Source: Micavibrio sp. UBA2638
Lineage (GTDB): Bacteria; Pseudomonadota; Alphaproteobacteria; Micavibrionales; Micavibrionaceae
Length of the DNA: 64,000 bases
Direction: 5' to 3'
NCBI GenBank assembly: GCA_002359735.1
Contig: DENS01000001.1
Coordinates: forward strand, 52,993 to 116,992
Shown: piece by piece, positions 1-9,528 of the stretch
How positions within the stretch are numbered: position 1 is the first letter of the stretch
Layout: each line of letters begins with the position of its first letter
Program-made: the position numbers and the translations under genes
Notes under the pieces: model-generated
The model's database searches: none
What the model was told of the DNA's origin: nothing
Seen by the model: the letters and a program-made list of their open reading frames with translations, nothing else

Positions 1-1
1 T

Positions 2-286
2 ATGCAGGATTTTACAAAACAACACGATTTTACTTTTCCTTATCTGCTGGATGAAGAACAGCAAACAGCCAAAGCATACGGCGCTGTTTGCACACCAGAC
101 TTTTTTGGGTTTAACGCCGGTTTATCCCTGCAATACCGCGGACGCCTAGATAGCGCAGGCATAAACCCACCAGATCAGGCCACAAGACCGGAATTACTGG
201 ATGCCATGATGCGCATCAGCGAGATTGGAGCTGGGCCGCACCAACAATTTCCATCCATGGGATGTTCAATCAAGTGGAAGGTTTAA
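2..286 (+). CDS. Thioredoxin-fold redoxin (AhpC/TSA-like), C-terminal part
   Basis: This is the C-terminal 94 residues of a redoxin whose start lies left of the window; the ATG at position 2 is probably internal. The visible part has the second half of a thioredoxin fold: a CTPD segment (Cys30-Thr-Pro, the usual cis-proline neighbourhood) and a strand-turn ending in YRGRLDSAG. The protein ends in a GCSIKWKV tail containing a Cys. The same kind of tail (GCAVKY) ends the redoxin at 46831-47442, so the two look like one family of single-domain thioredoxin-like proteins. The active-site Cys region is outside the window. The reductant and the substrate cannot be told from what is visible. Confidence 0.75.
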   Translation: MQDFTKQHDFTFPYLLDEEQQTAKAYGAVCTPDFFGFNAGLSLQYRGRLDSAGINPPDQATRPELLDAMMRISEIGAGPHQQFPSMGCSIKWKV

Positions 287-383
287 AAAGTCTATCGAAA
301 AAGACTCGCATAGACACTGAATTTGCTTAATATAGCTTAGATAGACCTACGACGAATACAACTAACAAGCTAGGAAATTTGAA

Positions 384-1067
384 ATGGCTGATATTTTCCA
401 CGAAGTCGATGAAATTATGAAGCAAGAGCGCATGGAGAAGTTCTGGAAAGAGAACAGAACGTGGATTATAGCTTTTATCGCCCTGACAATTTTGGGTACA
501 GCCGCCATTTCAGGATATAAATACTGGAACAATGGCGTAAAAGAGACACAAACTGCGGCCCTGATTGAACTGCTAGATCAGGAAAACTTCCCGGACAGCG
601 TCATAAAAATATCGGCAGAGTTTCGCCCCGGAATACGCGGCATCGCCTTACTTGCCGCCGCGCAACATGAAATGGACGCGGAAAAGCCCGATGAAGCCCT
701 TGTCTTTTACAAACAAGCTGCAGAAGATAAAAATTTACCGGCGGAATTTCGTGAAATGGGACAAATCATGACTGCGCGCCTGGATGAAGATCTAAGTGCC
801 GAGCAAAAACTAAAGCTGCTGAAAAATGTAATAGAGAACACAAACAGCCCTTGGCGTTATCGCGCCCATATGGAAGCAGCCCTGATTCAAGCCCACAACA
901 ATAAAGACTATACGGCCGCGCGTTTTCATCTTCAATATTTACTGAAAAATGATGCTGCCATTCCGCCATCTCTAATAAACAAGGCCAAAAGTCTTGACCA
1001 CATATACTCTTTGAAACAAAAAGCTATAAAAGACCACAACACAATCACAGAAGAGAAAGACTCGTAA
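384..1067 (+). CDS. Membrane-anchored TPR-like protein (YfgM-type)
   Basis: A 227-residue protein with a short charged cytoplasmic N-terminus (MADIFHEVDEIMKQERMEKF), one membrane segment at about residues 26-46, and a helical periplasmic region of TPR-like repeats. This matches the PF09976 family, which includes the E. coli YfgM ancillary protein of the Sec translocon and periplasmic chaperone network. It sits 2 bp upstream of the BamB-like gene, with der next, the standard alphaproteobacterial order that mirrors yfgM-bamB-der in E. coli. The role in envelope protein traffic is inferred from that synteny. The start is supported by its position and the typical N-terminal sequence. Confidence 0.85.
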   Translation: MADIFHEVDEIMKQERMEKFWKENRTWIIAFIALTILGTAAISGYKYWNNGVKETQTAALIELLDQENFPDSVIKISAEFRPGIRGIALLAAAQHEMDAEKPDEALVFYKQAAEDKNLPAEFREMGQIMTARLDEDLSAEQKLKLLKNVIENTNSPWRYRAHMEAALIQAHNNKDYTAARFHLQYLLKNDAAIPPSLINKAKSLDHIYSLKQKAIKDHNTITEEKDS

Positions 1068-1069
1068 AG

Positions 1070-2383
1070 ATGAAACGCCTCTATCTTCTCCTTCCCTTAC
1101 TTGTATCACTGACCGCTTGCGGTATTGGTGAAAAAGATAAGCCCACGCTTAAGGGAGAACGCATTTCAGTATTAGAATTGCAAAAATCACTAGAGCCCGA
1201 TAACCCGGGAGCCGTTGCAGAGAACCAATTCATTATACCAAAAGCATGGCACAACGAATTCTGGCCGCAAGCTGGAGGGTACCCTAATCATTCAATGCAA
1301 AACCTCGCATTTCATAACGGGGCCTTTAAACAAGCGTGGAGTGCCGATATTGGTGAGGGTTCAACCAGTCGGCTTCCACTGGTAGCTCAGCCCGTTGTCG
1401 TTGATGGCCGCATTTTCACCATGGATACCGATTCAACCTTAAGCGCATTTAGCACAAAAAACGGAAAAACTTTGTGGCGTACAAATATACGAGCTGAGGA
1501 TGAAGACGATCCGGTTATTGGCGGCGGGATCGCCTTTTCAAATGCGGTCTTATATGTCACCAATGGCTATGATGAGCTTCTGGCTGTGAACCCTGAGAAC
1601 GGCGAATTTTTCTGGCGTGCAACACTACCGGCACCATCTCGAGCAGCGCCGACCATCATGGATAATCGCCTTTATGTTACAACGCTGGATAGCCGCGTTT
1701 TGGCCATGGACCCACGTGATGGTTCCGTTCTTTGGGAATATATCGGCATTGGTGAAACCGCCGGTCTTGTTGGGGCAGCCAGCGCCGCGGCCAATTACGA
1801 CATTGTTGTTCCTGTGTTTTCATCTGGCGAGGTAACAGCGCTGCGTGTTGAGAACGGTTCGGTCGCCTGGTCAGATAACCTATCCAATCTACGCGCGGCC
1901 GGAGGATTGGCCAGCCTATCCGACATCAAGGCTTTACCCGTTATTGACAAGGGGATCGTCATAGCCATGAGCTTCAGCGGGCGCATCATCGCCATTGATG
2001 AACGCACAGGCAACCGTATTTGGCAACGCGAATTTGGCGGCGCGCAAACCCCATGGATTGTTGGAAACCACGTGTTTGTCCTCTCAGAAGAGAACGAGCT
2101 TGTAGCGCTTGCACGCGACACAGGCGTAATACACTGGGTTACGCAACTGGATAAATACGCGCAAGATGATGACGATGAAAAACTTAGCTGGAGTGGGCCC
2201 ATCATGGCTGGTGGACGCCTGATACTGGCTAGCACTGATGGCCGTTTACTTGAGGTTCAACCTGAAACAGGTGATTTAATTGCTCAATCTCACATTGACC
2301 ATGATATCATTATCGCACCAGTGATTGCCGATAAAACCCTTTACTTACTGGCTGAAAACGGTACATTGCTGGCATTTCGATAA
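1070..2383 (+). CDS. bamB: BamB-like outer-membrane assembly lipoprotein (PQQ-type beta-propeller)
   Basis: A 437-residue lipoprotein. The signal peptide MKRLYLLLPLLVSLTAC ends in a lipobox with the acylated Cys at residue 17. The rest is a series of beta-propeller blades with the repeated pattern A-x-D-x-x-[TN]-G-x-x-x-W (for example TLWRTNIR, VLWEYIG, IHWVTQL). This is the PQQ-like propeller of BamB, an accessory lipoprotein of the BAM complex that inserts outer-membrane beta-barrels. It follows the TPR protein with a 2-bp gap and precedes der by 31 bp, so the three are probably cotranscribed. PQQ enzymes share the fold, but the lipobox and the context favour BamB. Confidence 0.88.
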   Translation: MKRLYLLLPLLVSLTACGIGEKDKPTLKGERISVLELQKSLEPDNPGAVAENQFIIPKAWHNEFWPQAGGYPNHSMQNLAFHNGAFKQAWSADIGEGSTSRLPLVAQPVVVDGRIFTMDTDSTLSAFSTKNGKTLWRTNIRAEDEDDPVIGGGIAFSNAVLYVTNGYDELLAVNPENGEFFWRATLPAPSRAAPTIMDNRLYVTTLDSRVLAMDPRDGSVLWEYIGIGETAGLVGAASAAANYDIVVPVFSSGEVTALRVENGSVAWSDNLSNLRAAGGLASLSDIKALPVIDKGIVIAMSFSGRIIAIDERTGNRIWQREFGGAQTPWIVGNHVFVLSEENELVALARDTGVIHWVTQLDKYAQDDDDEKLSWSGPIMAGGRLILASTDGRLLEVQPETGDLIAQSHIDHDIIIAPVIADKTLYLLAENGTLLAFR

Positions 2384-2414
2384 AAACACTTATTAATCAT
2401 AAAGCACAATAAAC

Positions 2415-3839
2415 ATGTTCACGCTAGCCATCGTAGGCCGCCCAAATGTAGGCAAATCCACATTGTTTAACCGGTTGGCCGGTAAACAATTGGCCATTGT
2501 GGACGACACCCCCGGAGTTACACGCGATTGGCGCGAAGCCGGGGCAACGCTTTTTGGGCATAGTTTTAAAATTATTGATACAGCAGGGTTAGAAGAAAAT
2601 TTTGACGATTCAATCCAGGGCCGCATGCGTAAACAAACTGAAAATGCCTTAAGGCAGGCCGACGCTGTTTTATTTGTCATTGATGGCCGCAGTGGCATTA
2701 CCCCCCTCGACCAACACTTTGCTCAATGGCTTCGTAAACAAAAAAAACCGGTCGTCTTGGTAGTGAACAAAGCCGAAAACGACAAGGCAGTCATGAGTTC
2801 GATGGGGGATGCATATTCATTGGGACTGGGATCCCCAATCGCGCTTTCGTCCGCTCACGGTATTGGTATGGATGACCTCTTTTATGCCCTGCAACCTTAT
2901 TTTAACGAAGACGAAGAAAATGAGGAAGAACGCGATCAAAATGGTATTAATCTGGATCATCTAGACGACATCGAAGGGATTGAAGATTTCGAATTCGAAG
3001 CAGAAGAGGACGACCCACAAAAGCCAATTAAAATTGCTATTGCCGGGCGGCCAAATGTCGGCAAATCGACCTTACTTAACGCCATTGTCAAAGACGAACG
3101 AGTCATGACAGGACCTGAAGCCGGTATAACGCGCGATGCAATTGCCGTTGATTGGGAATATGAAGGCCGCCCATTTAAATTAGTCGATACCGCCGGTATG
3201 CGAAAAAAAGCCAAGGTTGTCGGCGCGATTGAAAAAATGTCAGTTGATGATTCCATGCGTGCCGTTCGTTTGGCACAAGTCGTAATTTTGGTAATTGATG
3301 CCAATTCTCCACTCGAAAAGCAAGATCTGCATATCGCAGGCCATATTGTTGAAGAAGGGCGCGCTTTGGTCATTGCCGTTAATAAATGGGATACCATTCG
3401 TGACAAAGATGAATTACTGGAAGAAATGCAATACAAGTTAGAAACGTCACTAGGGCAGGTGAAAGATGTACGCTTTATTCCCATATCAGCTTTACATGGC
3501 CGCAACATTGAAAAACTGTTTAAAGCGACGTTAAAAACCTATGAGTTTTGGAATCTTCGCACATCTACAGGTAAACTGAACCGTTGGTTAAGCAAGGTTG
3601 AAAGCCAAAACGCAGCGCCATTAGTGCATGGTCGGTCCAACCGTCTAAAATATATTACTCAGGTCAAAACGCGCCCACCGACATTTGCAATATGGGTATC
3701 TCAACCAAAAGAGCTTCCTAATGCGTATCGTCGCTATCTTATTAACGCTTTACGCCGTGATTTTGATATTCAAAGCGTACCAATTCGCCTGATGGTGCGT
3801 ACATCAAAAAACCCGTATGGCAACAAAGGCAAGAAATAA
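2415..3839 (+). CDS. der: Ribosome-assembly GTPase Der (EngA)
   Basis: A 474-residue tandem GTPase required for late 50S ribosomal subunit assembly. Two G domains are visible: the P-loop GRPNVGKS at residues 8-15 and an identical one at 211-218. DTAG switch motifs and NK[AW]-type base-recognition motifs (VVNKAEND, AVNKWDTI) are present in both halves. A very acidic linker of about 45 residues joins the two G domains, and a KH-like domain closes the protein (RRYLINALRRDF, then a basic C-terminus NPYGNKGKK). It is the last gene of the TPR-bamB-der operon and is followed by a clear hairpin terminator. Confidence 0.97.
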   Translation: MFTLAIVGRPNVGKSTLFNRLAGKQLAIVDDTPGVTRDWREAGATLFGHSFKIIDTAGLEENFDDSIQGRMRKQTENALRQADAVLFVIDGRSGITPLDQHFAQWLRKQKKPVVLVVNKAENDKAVMSSMGDAYSLGLGSPIALSSAHGIGMDDLFYALQPYFNEDEENEEERDQNGINLDHLDDIEGIEDFEFEAEEDDPQKPIKIAIAGRPNVGKSTLLNAIVKDERVMTGPEAGITRDAIAVDWEYEGRPFKLVDTAGMRKKAKVVGAIEKMSVDDSMRAVRLAQVVILVIDANSPLEKQDLHIAGHIVEEGRALVIAVNKWDTIRDKDELLEEMQYKLETSLGQVKDVRFIPISALHGRNIEKLFKATLKTYEFWNLRTSTGKLNRWLSKVESQNAAPLVHGRSNRLKYITQVKTRPPTFAIWVSQPKELPNAYRRYLINALRRDFDIQSVPIRLMVRTSKNPYGNKGKK

Positions 3840-3913
3840 GACTGCCGTAATCATTATGCATAGGCACCTGATTATGGATTATATACCAGACAATCAATTG
3901 ATATGACTGACTT

Positions 3914-3951
3914 AAAAAAAGCCGCCTAATATAATCAGGCGGCCTTTATTT
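3914..3951. terminator. Bidirectional rho-independent terminator
   Basis: Perfect 7-bp GC-rich stem gccgcct (3921-3927) / aggcggc (3937-3943) around a 9-nt AT-rich loop. An A-run lies to the left and a T-rich stretch (ctttattt) to the right. It lies between the convergent genes der (+) and the MscS channel gene (-), so it can serve both. Confidence 0.85.
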
Positions 3952-4018
3952 ATGATTACACTTTTGTAATAGAGAACGAAAAAAGAGGAAATGATTTAAA
4001 TCATATGACAAATCGGCG

Positions 4019-4900
4019 TTAGGCCGCCTTACTTTTGGATTTTGATTTCGTTTCCTTTTTATCATCATTGGATTTAGCGCTTTTGTCCAAATTCACATCA
4101 TAAACAATGTGCATATCGCGTTGCGGATATGGGATCGAAATCCCTTCCTTATCAAAGGCAAGTTTAACCTTTTCCTGCAGATCCCAGAATACGCCCCAAT
4201 AATCAGCACTGGCAACCCATGGACGACACACAAGATTGACCGAATTATCGCCCAACTCATGAACTGCAATTACAGCTTCAGGCTCTTTTAAAACGCGTTC
4301 ATCATCATTAACCACTTTGGTCAAAATCTTCTTAACCGTTTTCAAATCATCATCGTAACCAACACCGAAAACCAGATCGACCCGGCGGGTTGGTTTTGCC
4401 GAGTAATTAATAATATTACCGGCAATAATCTCACCATTCGGCACCAGAATTGTTTTATTATCCGGGCTTTTGAATTTTGTCGTAAATATAGAAATTTCTT
4501 CTACGGTTCCGCCGGTGCCGGCTGCCTCAACATAATCTCCCAATTTAAACGGACGGAACAAGATCAACATCACTCCCGATGCTAAGTTAGATAAGGAGCT
4601 TTGAAGTGCCAAGCCAATTGCCAGACCCGCAGCAGCGATAACGGCAGCCAACGATGTCGTATTAATACCTAACTGGCTCAGCGCCGCAATTGCAACAAAG
4701 GCCAAGGCCAGACCGTAAATAATATTCCCTGCAAAAGACACAAGAGTTTCATCAACCTTGCTTTTACGCATTAATTTTTCACACAGGCGCACAACCTTTT
4801 TAGCCAGAAATTTACCAATAAAAAATATCGCCAAAGCGATAAGAATTTTTATGGCATACATGCTAACAAAGCCGCCTATTGTTTCCAGTTGTAATTCCAT
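4019..4900 (-). CDS. Small-conductance mechanosensitive channel, MscS family
   Basis: A 293-residue MscS-type channel that would open under membrane tension to release solutes on hypo-osmotic shock. It has three N-terminal membrane segments. The pore-lining TM3 is rich in Ala and Gly (AAVIAAAGLAIGLALQ) and is followed by the family signature LASGVMLILFRPFKLGDYVE. The beta domain and the cytoplasmic alpha/beta domain come after it. The C-terminus is a highly charged Lys/Ser-rich tail of about 25 residues (KSNDDKKETKSKSKSKAA), longer than in E. coli MscS. The gene appears to be a single transcription unit facing the der terminator. The ATG at 4900 gives the normal N-terminal length. Confidence 0.92.
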   Translation of the reverse strand: MELQLETIGGFVSMYAIKILIALAIFFIGKFLAKKVVRLCEKLMRKSKVDETLVSFAGNIIYGLALAFVAIAALSQLGINTTSLAAVIAAAGLAIGLALQSSLSNLASGVMLILFRPFKLGDYVEAAGTGGTVEEISIFTTKFKSPDNKTILVPNGEIIAGNIINYSAKPTRRVDLVFGVGYDDDLKTVKKILTKVVNDDERVLKEPEAVIAVHELGDNSVNLVCRPWVASADYWGVFWDLQEKVKLAFDKEGISIPYPQRDMHIVYDVNLDKSAKSNDDKKETKSKSKSKAA

Positions 4901-4966
4901 GGCCGGTAACGCTCCTTAATCGTTAATTGCTTTAAAGGCCTGAATTTAACAATTTCACTGAGGAAA

Positions 4967-5677
4967 TCAAGGCAGTTTAATTATCTGCCCATGATGCGGA
5001 CAGTTATTGGCCACAATAGCCAAATAATCATTAACAACCTGTTCAGGGGTTTTTAATTTAAAACTGGGCCCGCCGGGAAAGGCCTCGGTCATCATGGCAG
5101 TTTGCACTGCACCCGGATGAATGGCATTAATGCGCATATTTGTTTTTTCTGTTTCGGCCGCATAGGTTCGCATAAACGTATTTAACGCCGACTTTGACGC
5201 TGCATAGCCCCCCCAATATGCCGGAGCCTCATCCGCAATATCAGAAGTTGTAAAAACAACGCGCCCGGCCTCACTGGCACGCAACAATGGGTCCAGCGTC
5301 TGCACCAGCCTTACATTGGCCATAAAATTAATTTTAAATACTTTTTCCCAATCTTTGGCCTTGATGTGTCCCACAGGGCTTAACGGGCCCAAAACACCTG
5401 CATTTCCAACAAATATATCCAACCGACCAAAACGTTCGGCCAGGGTTGGGCCTAACTTATCAATCTCATCCAGATGCGCGAGATTAAGTGGTAACAAAGT
5501 GGCTTTCCCGCCAACATTACGTATCTTATCATCCAAGGCTTCCAGGCCCCCGGTTGTACGCGCAAGTGCGATCACATGTGCCCCGGCTTCTGCCATTCCA
5601 AGGGCTACGGCCGCACCAATACCTCGCGACGCCCCAGTGATAAGGGCTAATTTTCCGGAAAGATCAGGTTTACTCAT
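4967..5677 (-). CDS. Short-chain dehydrogenase/reductase
   Basis: A 236-residue classical SDR with a Rossmann fold. The cofactor motif TGASRGIG is at residues 14-21, the NAG motif at 92-94, the probable catalytic Ser at 145, and the YxxxK pair at Tyr158/Lys162. Arg40 at the end of the second beta strand suggests NADP(H). The C-terminus is hydrophilic and without a membrane segment. Substrate cannot be predicted. It lies 43 bp downstream of purF on the same strand, an arrangement I recall from other alphaproteobacteria, and may be cotranscribed with cvpA-purF. Confidence 0.9.
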   Translation of the reverse strand: MSKPDLSGKLALITGASRGIGAAVALGMAEAGAHVIALARTTGGLEALDDKIRNVGGKATLLPLNLAHLDEIDKLGPTLAERFGRLDIFVGNAGVLGPLSPVGHIKAKDWEKVFKINFMANVRLVQTLDPLLRASEAGRVVFTTSDIADEAPAYWGGYAASKSALNTFMRTYAAETEKTNMRINAIHPGAVQTAMMTEAFPGGPSFKLKTPEQVVNDYLAIVANNCPHHGQIIKLP

Positions 5678-5720
5678 AATCAGATTCTCTATGTTTCTTT
5701 TCTATCAAATGGAACAAACG

Positions 5721-7181
5721 CTAGCTGCTTTTTGATTGACGCTCCTGTAAATTTGTTACCTTCACTCCGGTCCAGTTATTTTCATGGTCTCTTAACATAA
5801 CGGGGTAATCACCAGTAAAGCAAGCATCACAAAATTGCGGCTGATCAATGTTTCGTCTCTCCTCACCACTGGCACGGTATAAACCATCGATAGAAACATA
5901 AGCTAACGAATCGGCCTTAATATGGTCACAAATCTCTTCAACTGACATTTTATGAGCAAGGAGCTCCTCAGTGGAAGGGGTATCAATTCCGTAAAAACAG
6001 CTATGCGATGTTGGCGGCGAAGAAATACGCATGTGCACCTCTTTCGCGCCCGCGCTGCGCACCATTTCAACAATTTTACGAGATGTCGTTCCACGCACAA
6101 TTGAATCATCAACCAGAACAACAATTTTATCCTCAATAAAGGCTCTATTTGCATTATGTTTCAAGCGTACGCCCAAATGACGAATCTTGTCAGTTGGTTC
6201 AATAAATGTACGCCCAACATAATGGTTACGGATTATACCGAGTTCAAAAGGTACGCCTGATGCTTCGGCATATCCAATGGCTGAGGGTACACCACTATCA
6301 GGAACAGGAATAATAACATCAGCATGGGGAACAGGTGATTCTTTGGCCAATTCAGCCCCAATATTTTTGCGGATCTGGTAAACCGATTGCCCCTCCATAA
6401 ATGTATCGGGCCGGGCAAAATACACATATTCAAAAACGCAGAACCGTGATTTTGTCCGTTTAGCCGGAAAACGGCTTTCCAGACCTTTTTTTGTAATAAT
6501 GATCATCTCGCCAGCTTCGACATTACGCACAAAATCTGCTCCGATGATATCAAACGCACAACTCTCGGACGCAAGTACATAGGTATTACCCAACTTACCA
6601 AGGCAAAGCGGACGAATGCCATGCGGATCACGAACACCAATCAATTTATCCTGCGCACTAGCCACTAACGCATAGCCACCTTCGATGCGCATTAAAGCAT
6701 CGGTCATGCGGTCAACCACATCACTTTGCTGGGAACGCGCAACCAGATGTACAATCACCTCAGTATCACTCGTGGATTGAAATATAGCACCACTTTCCAC
6801 CAATTCGCGGCGCAACATATGTGCATTGGTCAAATTACCGTTATGTGCCACCGTAAATCCACCAATAGCAATATCTCCATACATGGGCTGAACATTACGA
6901 ATGGCTCCGTCACCTGTGGTGGCATAGCGATTATGCCCTATGGCAACATAGCCTTTCAGGCTTTCAATAACCTCACTTTGAGAAAACGTATCATCGACCA
7001 AACCTAGTGCCTTACGCGAATAAAAACTTTCACCGTCATAAGTCACAATACCGCAGGCCTCCTGACCACGATGCTGCAAAGCGTGAAGCCCAAGTGCGGT
7101 CATCGCCGCCGCATCATCATGTCCATATATGCCAAAAACGCCGCATTCATCATGAAATTTGTCCCCATCAGAAAACGCCAT
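5721..7181 (-). CDS. purF: Amidophosphoribosyltransferase PurF
   Basis: A 486-residue enzyme for the first committed step of purine synthesis: PRPP plus glutamine gives 5-phosphoribosylamine. The N-terminal Ntn-type glutaminase domain follows a 12-residue propeptide, leaving Cys13 (CGVFGIYG) as the nucleophile after processing. HNGNLTNA and ATTGDG motifs are present. The C-terminal phosphoribosyltransferase domain has the PRPP loop VVLVDDSIVRGTTS. Late cysteines (CDACFTG) are as in the iron-sulfur-containing PurF subgroup, but cluster binding is not proven. cvpA lies 8 bp upstream, the usual cvpA-purF operon. Confidence 0.97.
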   Translation of the reverse strand: MAFSDGDKFHDECGVFGIYGHDDAAAMTALGLHALQHRGQEACGIVTYDGESFYSRKALGLVDDTFSQSEVIESLKGYVAIGHNRYATTGDGAIRNVQPMYGDIAIGGFTVAHNGNLTNAHMLRRELVESGAIFQSTSDTEVIVHLVARSQQSDVVDRMTDALMRIEGGYALVASAQDKLIGVRDPHGIRPLCLGKLGNTYVLASESCAFDIIGADFVRNVEAGEMIIITKKGLESRFPAKRTKSRFCVFEYVYFARPDTFMEGQSVYQIRKNIGAELAKESPVPHADVIIPVPDSGVPSAIGYAEASGVPFELGIIRNHYVGRTFIEPTDKIRHLGVRLKHNANRAFIEDKIVVLVDDSIVRGTTSRKIVEMVRSAGAKEVHMRISSPPTSHSCFYGIDTPSTEELLAHKMSVEEICDHIKADSLAYVSIDGLYRASGEERRNIDQPQFCDACFTGDYPVMLRDHENNWTGVKVTNLQERQSKSS

Positions 7182-7189
7182 AATTATTA

Positions 7190-7921
7190 TTATCTTTCTT
7201 CTAAACTTTCATTTGAACTATCAAAATCTTCAAACAACTTATCCATTTCTTCACGCTGACGATCACTATAGCCTTTATTTGGACTCTCTTGCGGGGCTCC
7301 CTGATCATTTCTTTTCAAAAGATCCATACCCTCCAGCGCTTTACGGGTTTCACCTTTCACCGCTTCGCTGCCTTCACCGACCTGTTTTTCAATGCCACTC
7401 TTGGCTTGCTCAGGCAAGAAATCTGCTATGGTTTCGGCCGTCATCTCGATATATATATGCGAACGACTGCCCTCAAACCAACCATCGCGTACATCTTCAT
7501 CTATGGTCAAGAAAACCGGAAGATAAAGTATGCCAAGAAGCAATATACCCCGCGCAAGACCGAAGACAACACCAAGGCTGCGATCAATCGCACCAAGGCC
7601 AACCGATTTAACGGCCTCAGCTATCATATGGCTAATTACAGAAAGAATAATAACGACCACAACAAAAATTGACCCATAGGCCAGAAAACTGGCGACATAC
7701 GTATAGGGTATAACATCAAATAACTTTTGCGGATCCTCTGCATTTGGGTCAACGTTAAGCCACCCTTCCATCAGCGGCAGAAAATGTGGCCCACCATAAT
7801 AGGCTGCGGCCATCCCCCCCAATACACCGACAATGGTCAGAACTTCACGGATAAAACCACGCAAAAACGCAATTAATGCCGAAACGGCCAAAACAAGAAG
7901 AACGAGAATATCAATAATCAT
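7190..7921 (-). CDS. cvpA: CvpA family membrane protein
   Basis: A 243-residue integral membrane protein with four predicted membrane segments in the first 165 residues, beginning MIIDILVLLVLAVSALIAFLRGF with the family GFIREVLTI motif. A soluble, charged C-terminal region of about 75 residues follows. CvpA proteins are named for colicin V production and are also linked to envelope stress and purine biosynthesis through their operon with purF, which is kept here with an 8-bp gap. The molecular activity of the family is not established. The ATG at 7921 starts directly at the first membrane segment, as usual. Confidence 0.9.
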   Translation of the reverse strand: MIIDILVLLVLAVSALIAFLRGFIREVLTIVGVLGGMAAAYYGGPHFLPLMEGWLNVDPNAEDPQKLFDVIPYTYVASFLAYGSIFVVVVIILSVISHMIAEAVKSVGLGAIDRSLGVVFGLARGILLLGILYLPVFLTIDEDVRDGWFEGSRSHIYIEMTAETIADFLPEQAKSGIEKQVGEGSEAVKGETRKALEGMDLLKRNDQGAPQESPNKGYSDRQREEMDKLFEDFDSSNESLEER

Positions 7922-8058
7922 AGAATAGAGCCTTCAGGGGCAAGCGGAATAAGTATTTCATATATCCTGTTGATACGGAATCAGGGCATTAAATGCAAGC
8001 AAAATCAATTTTTTTAGCGTTAAATCACGGGCGCAAACCCATCCGGACAACAACGCCC

Positions 8059-9462
8059 TTAAGCCGCCTGAATATGTACATCCTCGCTTAAGTATAACGC
8101 CGCCAATTTTTGCACATGATCAATTTCCCGCGCAGTAATTCCTTTGATTGCTTTACCGTCCTTTTTATTTTTGATAACAGGGACAACCGCATCTTTGAAC
8201 CCGAGCTTCGAGGCTTCCTTCAAGCGCAAATCACTCTGCGCAACCTGACGAATTTCCCCCGCAAGACCGATTTCACCAAAGAAGATAGCTTCCGCCGGAA
8301 GGGGCTCTTGCGAGAGCGCACTAATTAACGCCGCCGCCACAGCCATGTCCGCAGCAGGTTCATTGATTCGGATACCGCCGGCGATATTCAGAAAAATATC
8401 ATGTCCTGACAAACGAACACCACAACGCGTTTCCAAAACGGCGCAGATCATAGCCAGACGATTCGGGTCCCACCCCAAAACAGCGCGGCGCGGCGAAGCC
8501 AAAGACGAAGGCGCCACCAACGCCTGCACCTCGACTAAAAGCGGCCGCGTCCCTTCCAATGCAGCCAAGACAGCGCTACCCGCAACATCTTGATGACGTT
8601 GCGACAAAAAAAGCGCCGAAGGATTCTCAACTTCTATCAGCCCTTCACCAGCCATTTCAAAAACACCAATTTCATCGGTTGGGCCAAAACGATTCTTTAA
8701 ACCACGCAATATACGAAAATGGTGACTACGGTCCCCTTCAAAATGCAATACAGTATCGACCATGTGCTCCAAAACACGGGGCCCAGCAATTTGCCCTTCT
8801 TTCGTAACATGGCCCACAAATATGACGGATATGCCCGCCGGTTTGGCATGACGAATAATCTCCTGCGCCGAGGTGCGAACCTGCGTTACAGTGCCAGGAG
8901 CACTATCGATATTATCGATAAACATCGTTTGAATAGAATCTACAATCACCAACTTTGGCGGATTAGCCTTATCCTGCAACGATGCAACAATCTCACGTAC
9001 ATTTGAACTTGAGGCCAGCTCGACCGGAGCATCGGCAAGCCCCAAACGAAGCGCACGCATACGAACCTGATCCACTGCTTCTTCGCCAGACACGTACAGA
9101 CAACGCTCCCCCTTTTTTGCCAATGCGCAGACAATCTGCAACAATAATGTCGATTTACCGATACCAGGATCACCGCCGATTAAAGTTGCGGATCCAGGCA
9201 CAAGACCACCGCCGCATACCCGGTCAAATTCCTGCACGCCACTAATCATACGTTCATAAATGCTGGAGCTTTGGTCTTTCAATGACACAAGATTAAGGGC
9301 GCGCCCCTTTGTCGATCCACTAAGCCCTTTGGGTACAGAAGAAGCAGAACTTATTTCCTCGGACAGAGAATTCCACTCACCGCAAGCCTCACACTTTCCC
9401 GCCCATTTCGAATATGCGCTGCCGCATTGATTACAAACATATGATTTTTGATTCTTTGCCAT
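8059..9462 (-). CDS. radA: DNA repair protein RadA
   Basis: A 467-residue RecA-related branch-migration ATPase. Domains in order: an N-terminal zinc finger with Cys10, Cys13, Cys24 and Cys27; a RecA-like ATPase core with Walker A GDPGIGKST at 97-105; the RadA-specific KNRFG motif (LKNRFGPTDEIGVF); and a C-terminal Lon-protease-like domain used for hexamer formation (SPRRAVLGWDPNRLAM, IRINEPAADMAVA). It processes recombination intermediates with RecA. It is upstream of cvpA on the same strand, separated by 137 bp in which I see no clear terminator. Confidence 0.96.
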   Translation of the reverse strand: MAKNQKSYVCNQCGSAYSKWAGKCEACGEWNSLSEEISSASSVPKGLSGSTKGRALNLVSLKDQSSSIYERMISGVQEFDRVCGGGLVPGSATLIGGDPGIGKSTLLLQIVCALAKKGERCLYVSGEEAVDQVRMRALRLGLADAPVELASSSNVREIVASLQDKANPPKLVIVDSIQTMFIDNIDSAPGTVTQVRTSAQEIIRHAKPAGISVIFVGHVTKEGQIAGPRVLEHMVDTVLHFEGDRSHHFRILRGLKNRFGPTDEIGVFEMAGEGLIEVENPSALFLSQRHQDVAGSAVLAALEGTRPLLVEVQALVAPSSLASPRRAVLGWDPNRLAMICAVLETRCGVRLSGHDIFLNIAGGIRINEPAADMAVAAALISALSQEPLPAEAIFFGEIGLAGEIRQVAQSDLRLKEASKLGFKDAVVPVIKNKKDGKAIKGITAREIDHVQKLAALYLSEDVHIQAA

Positions 9463-9528
9463 TTAAAAAGACTACCAGATCATCAATGAGAACAAAAGGT
9501 GAAAATGTTTATTTGTATAACAAAATCA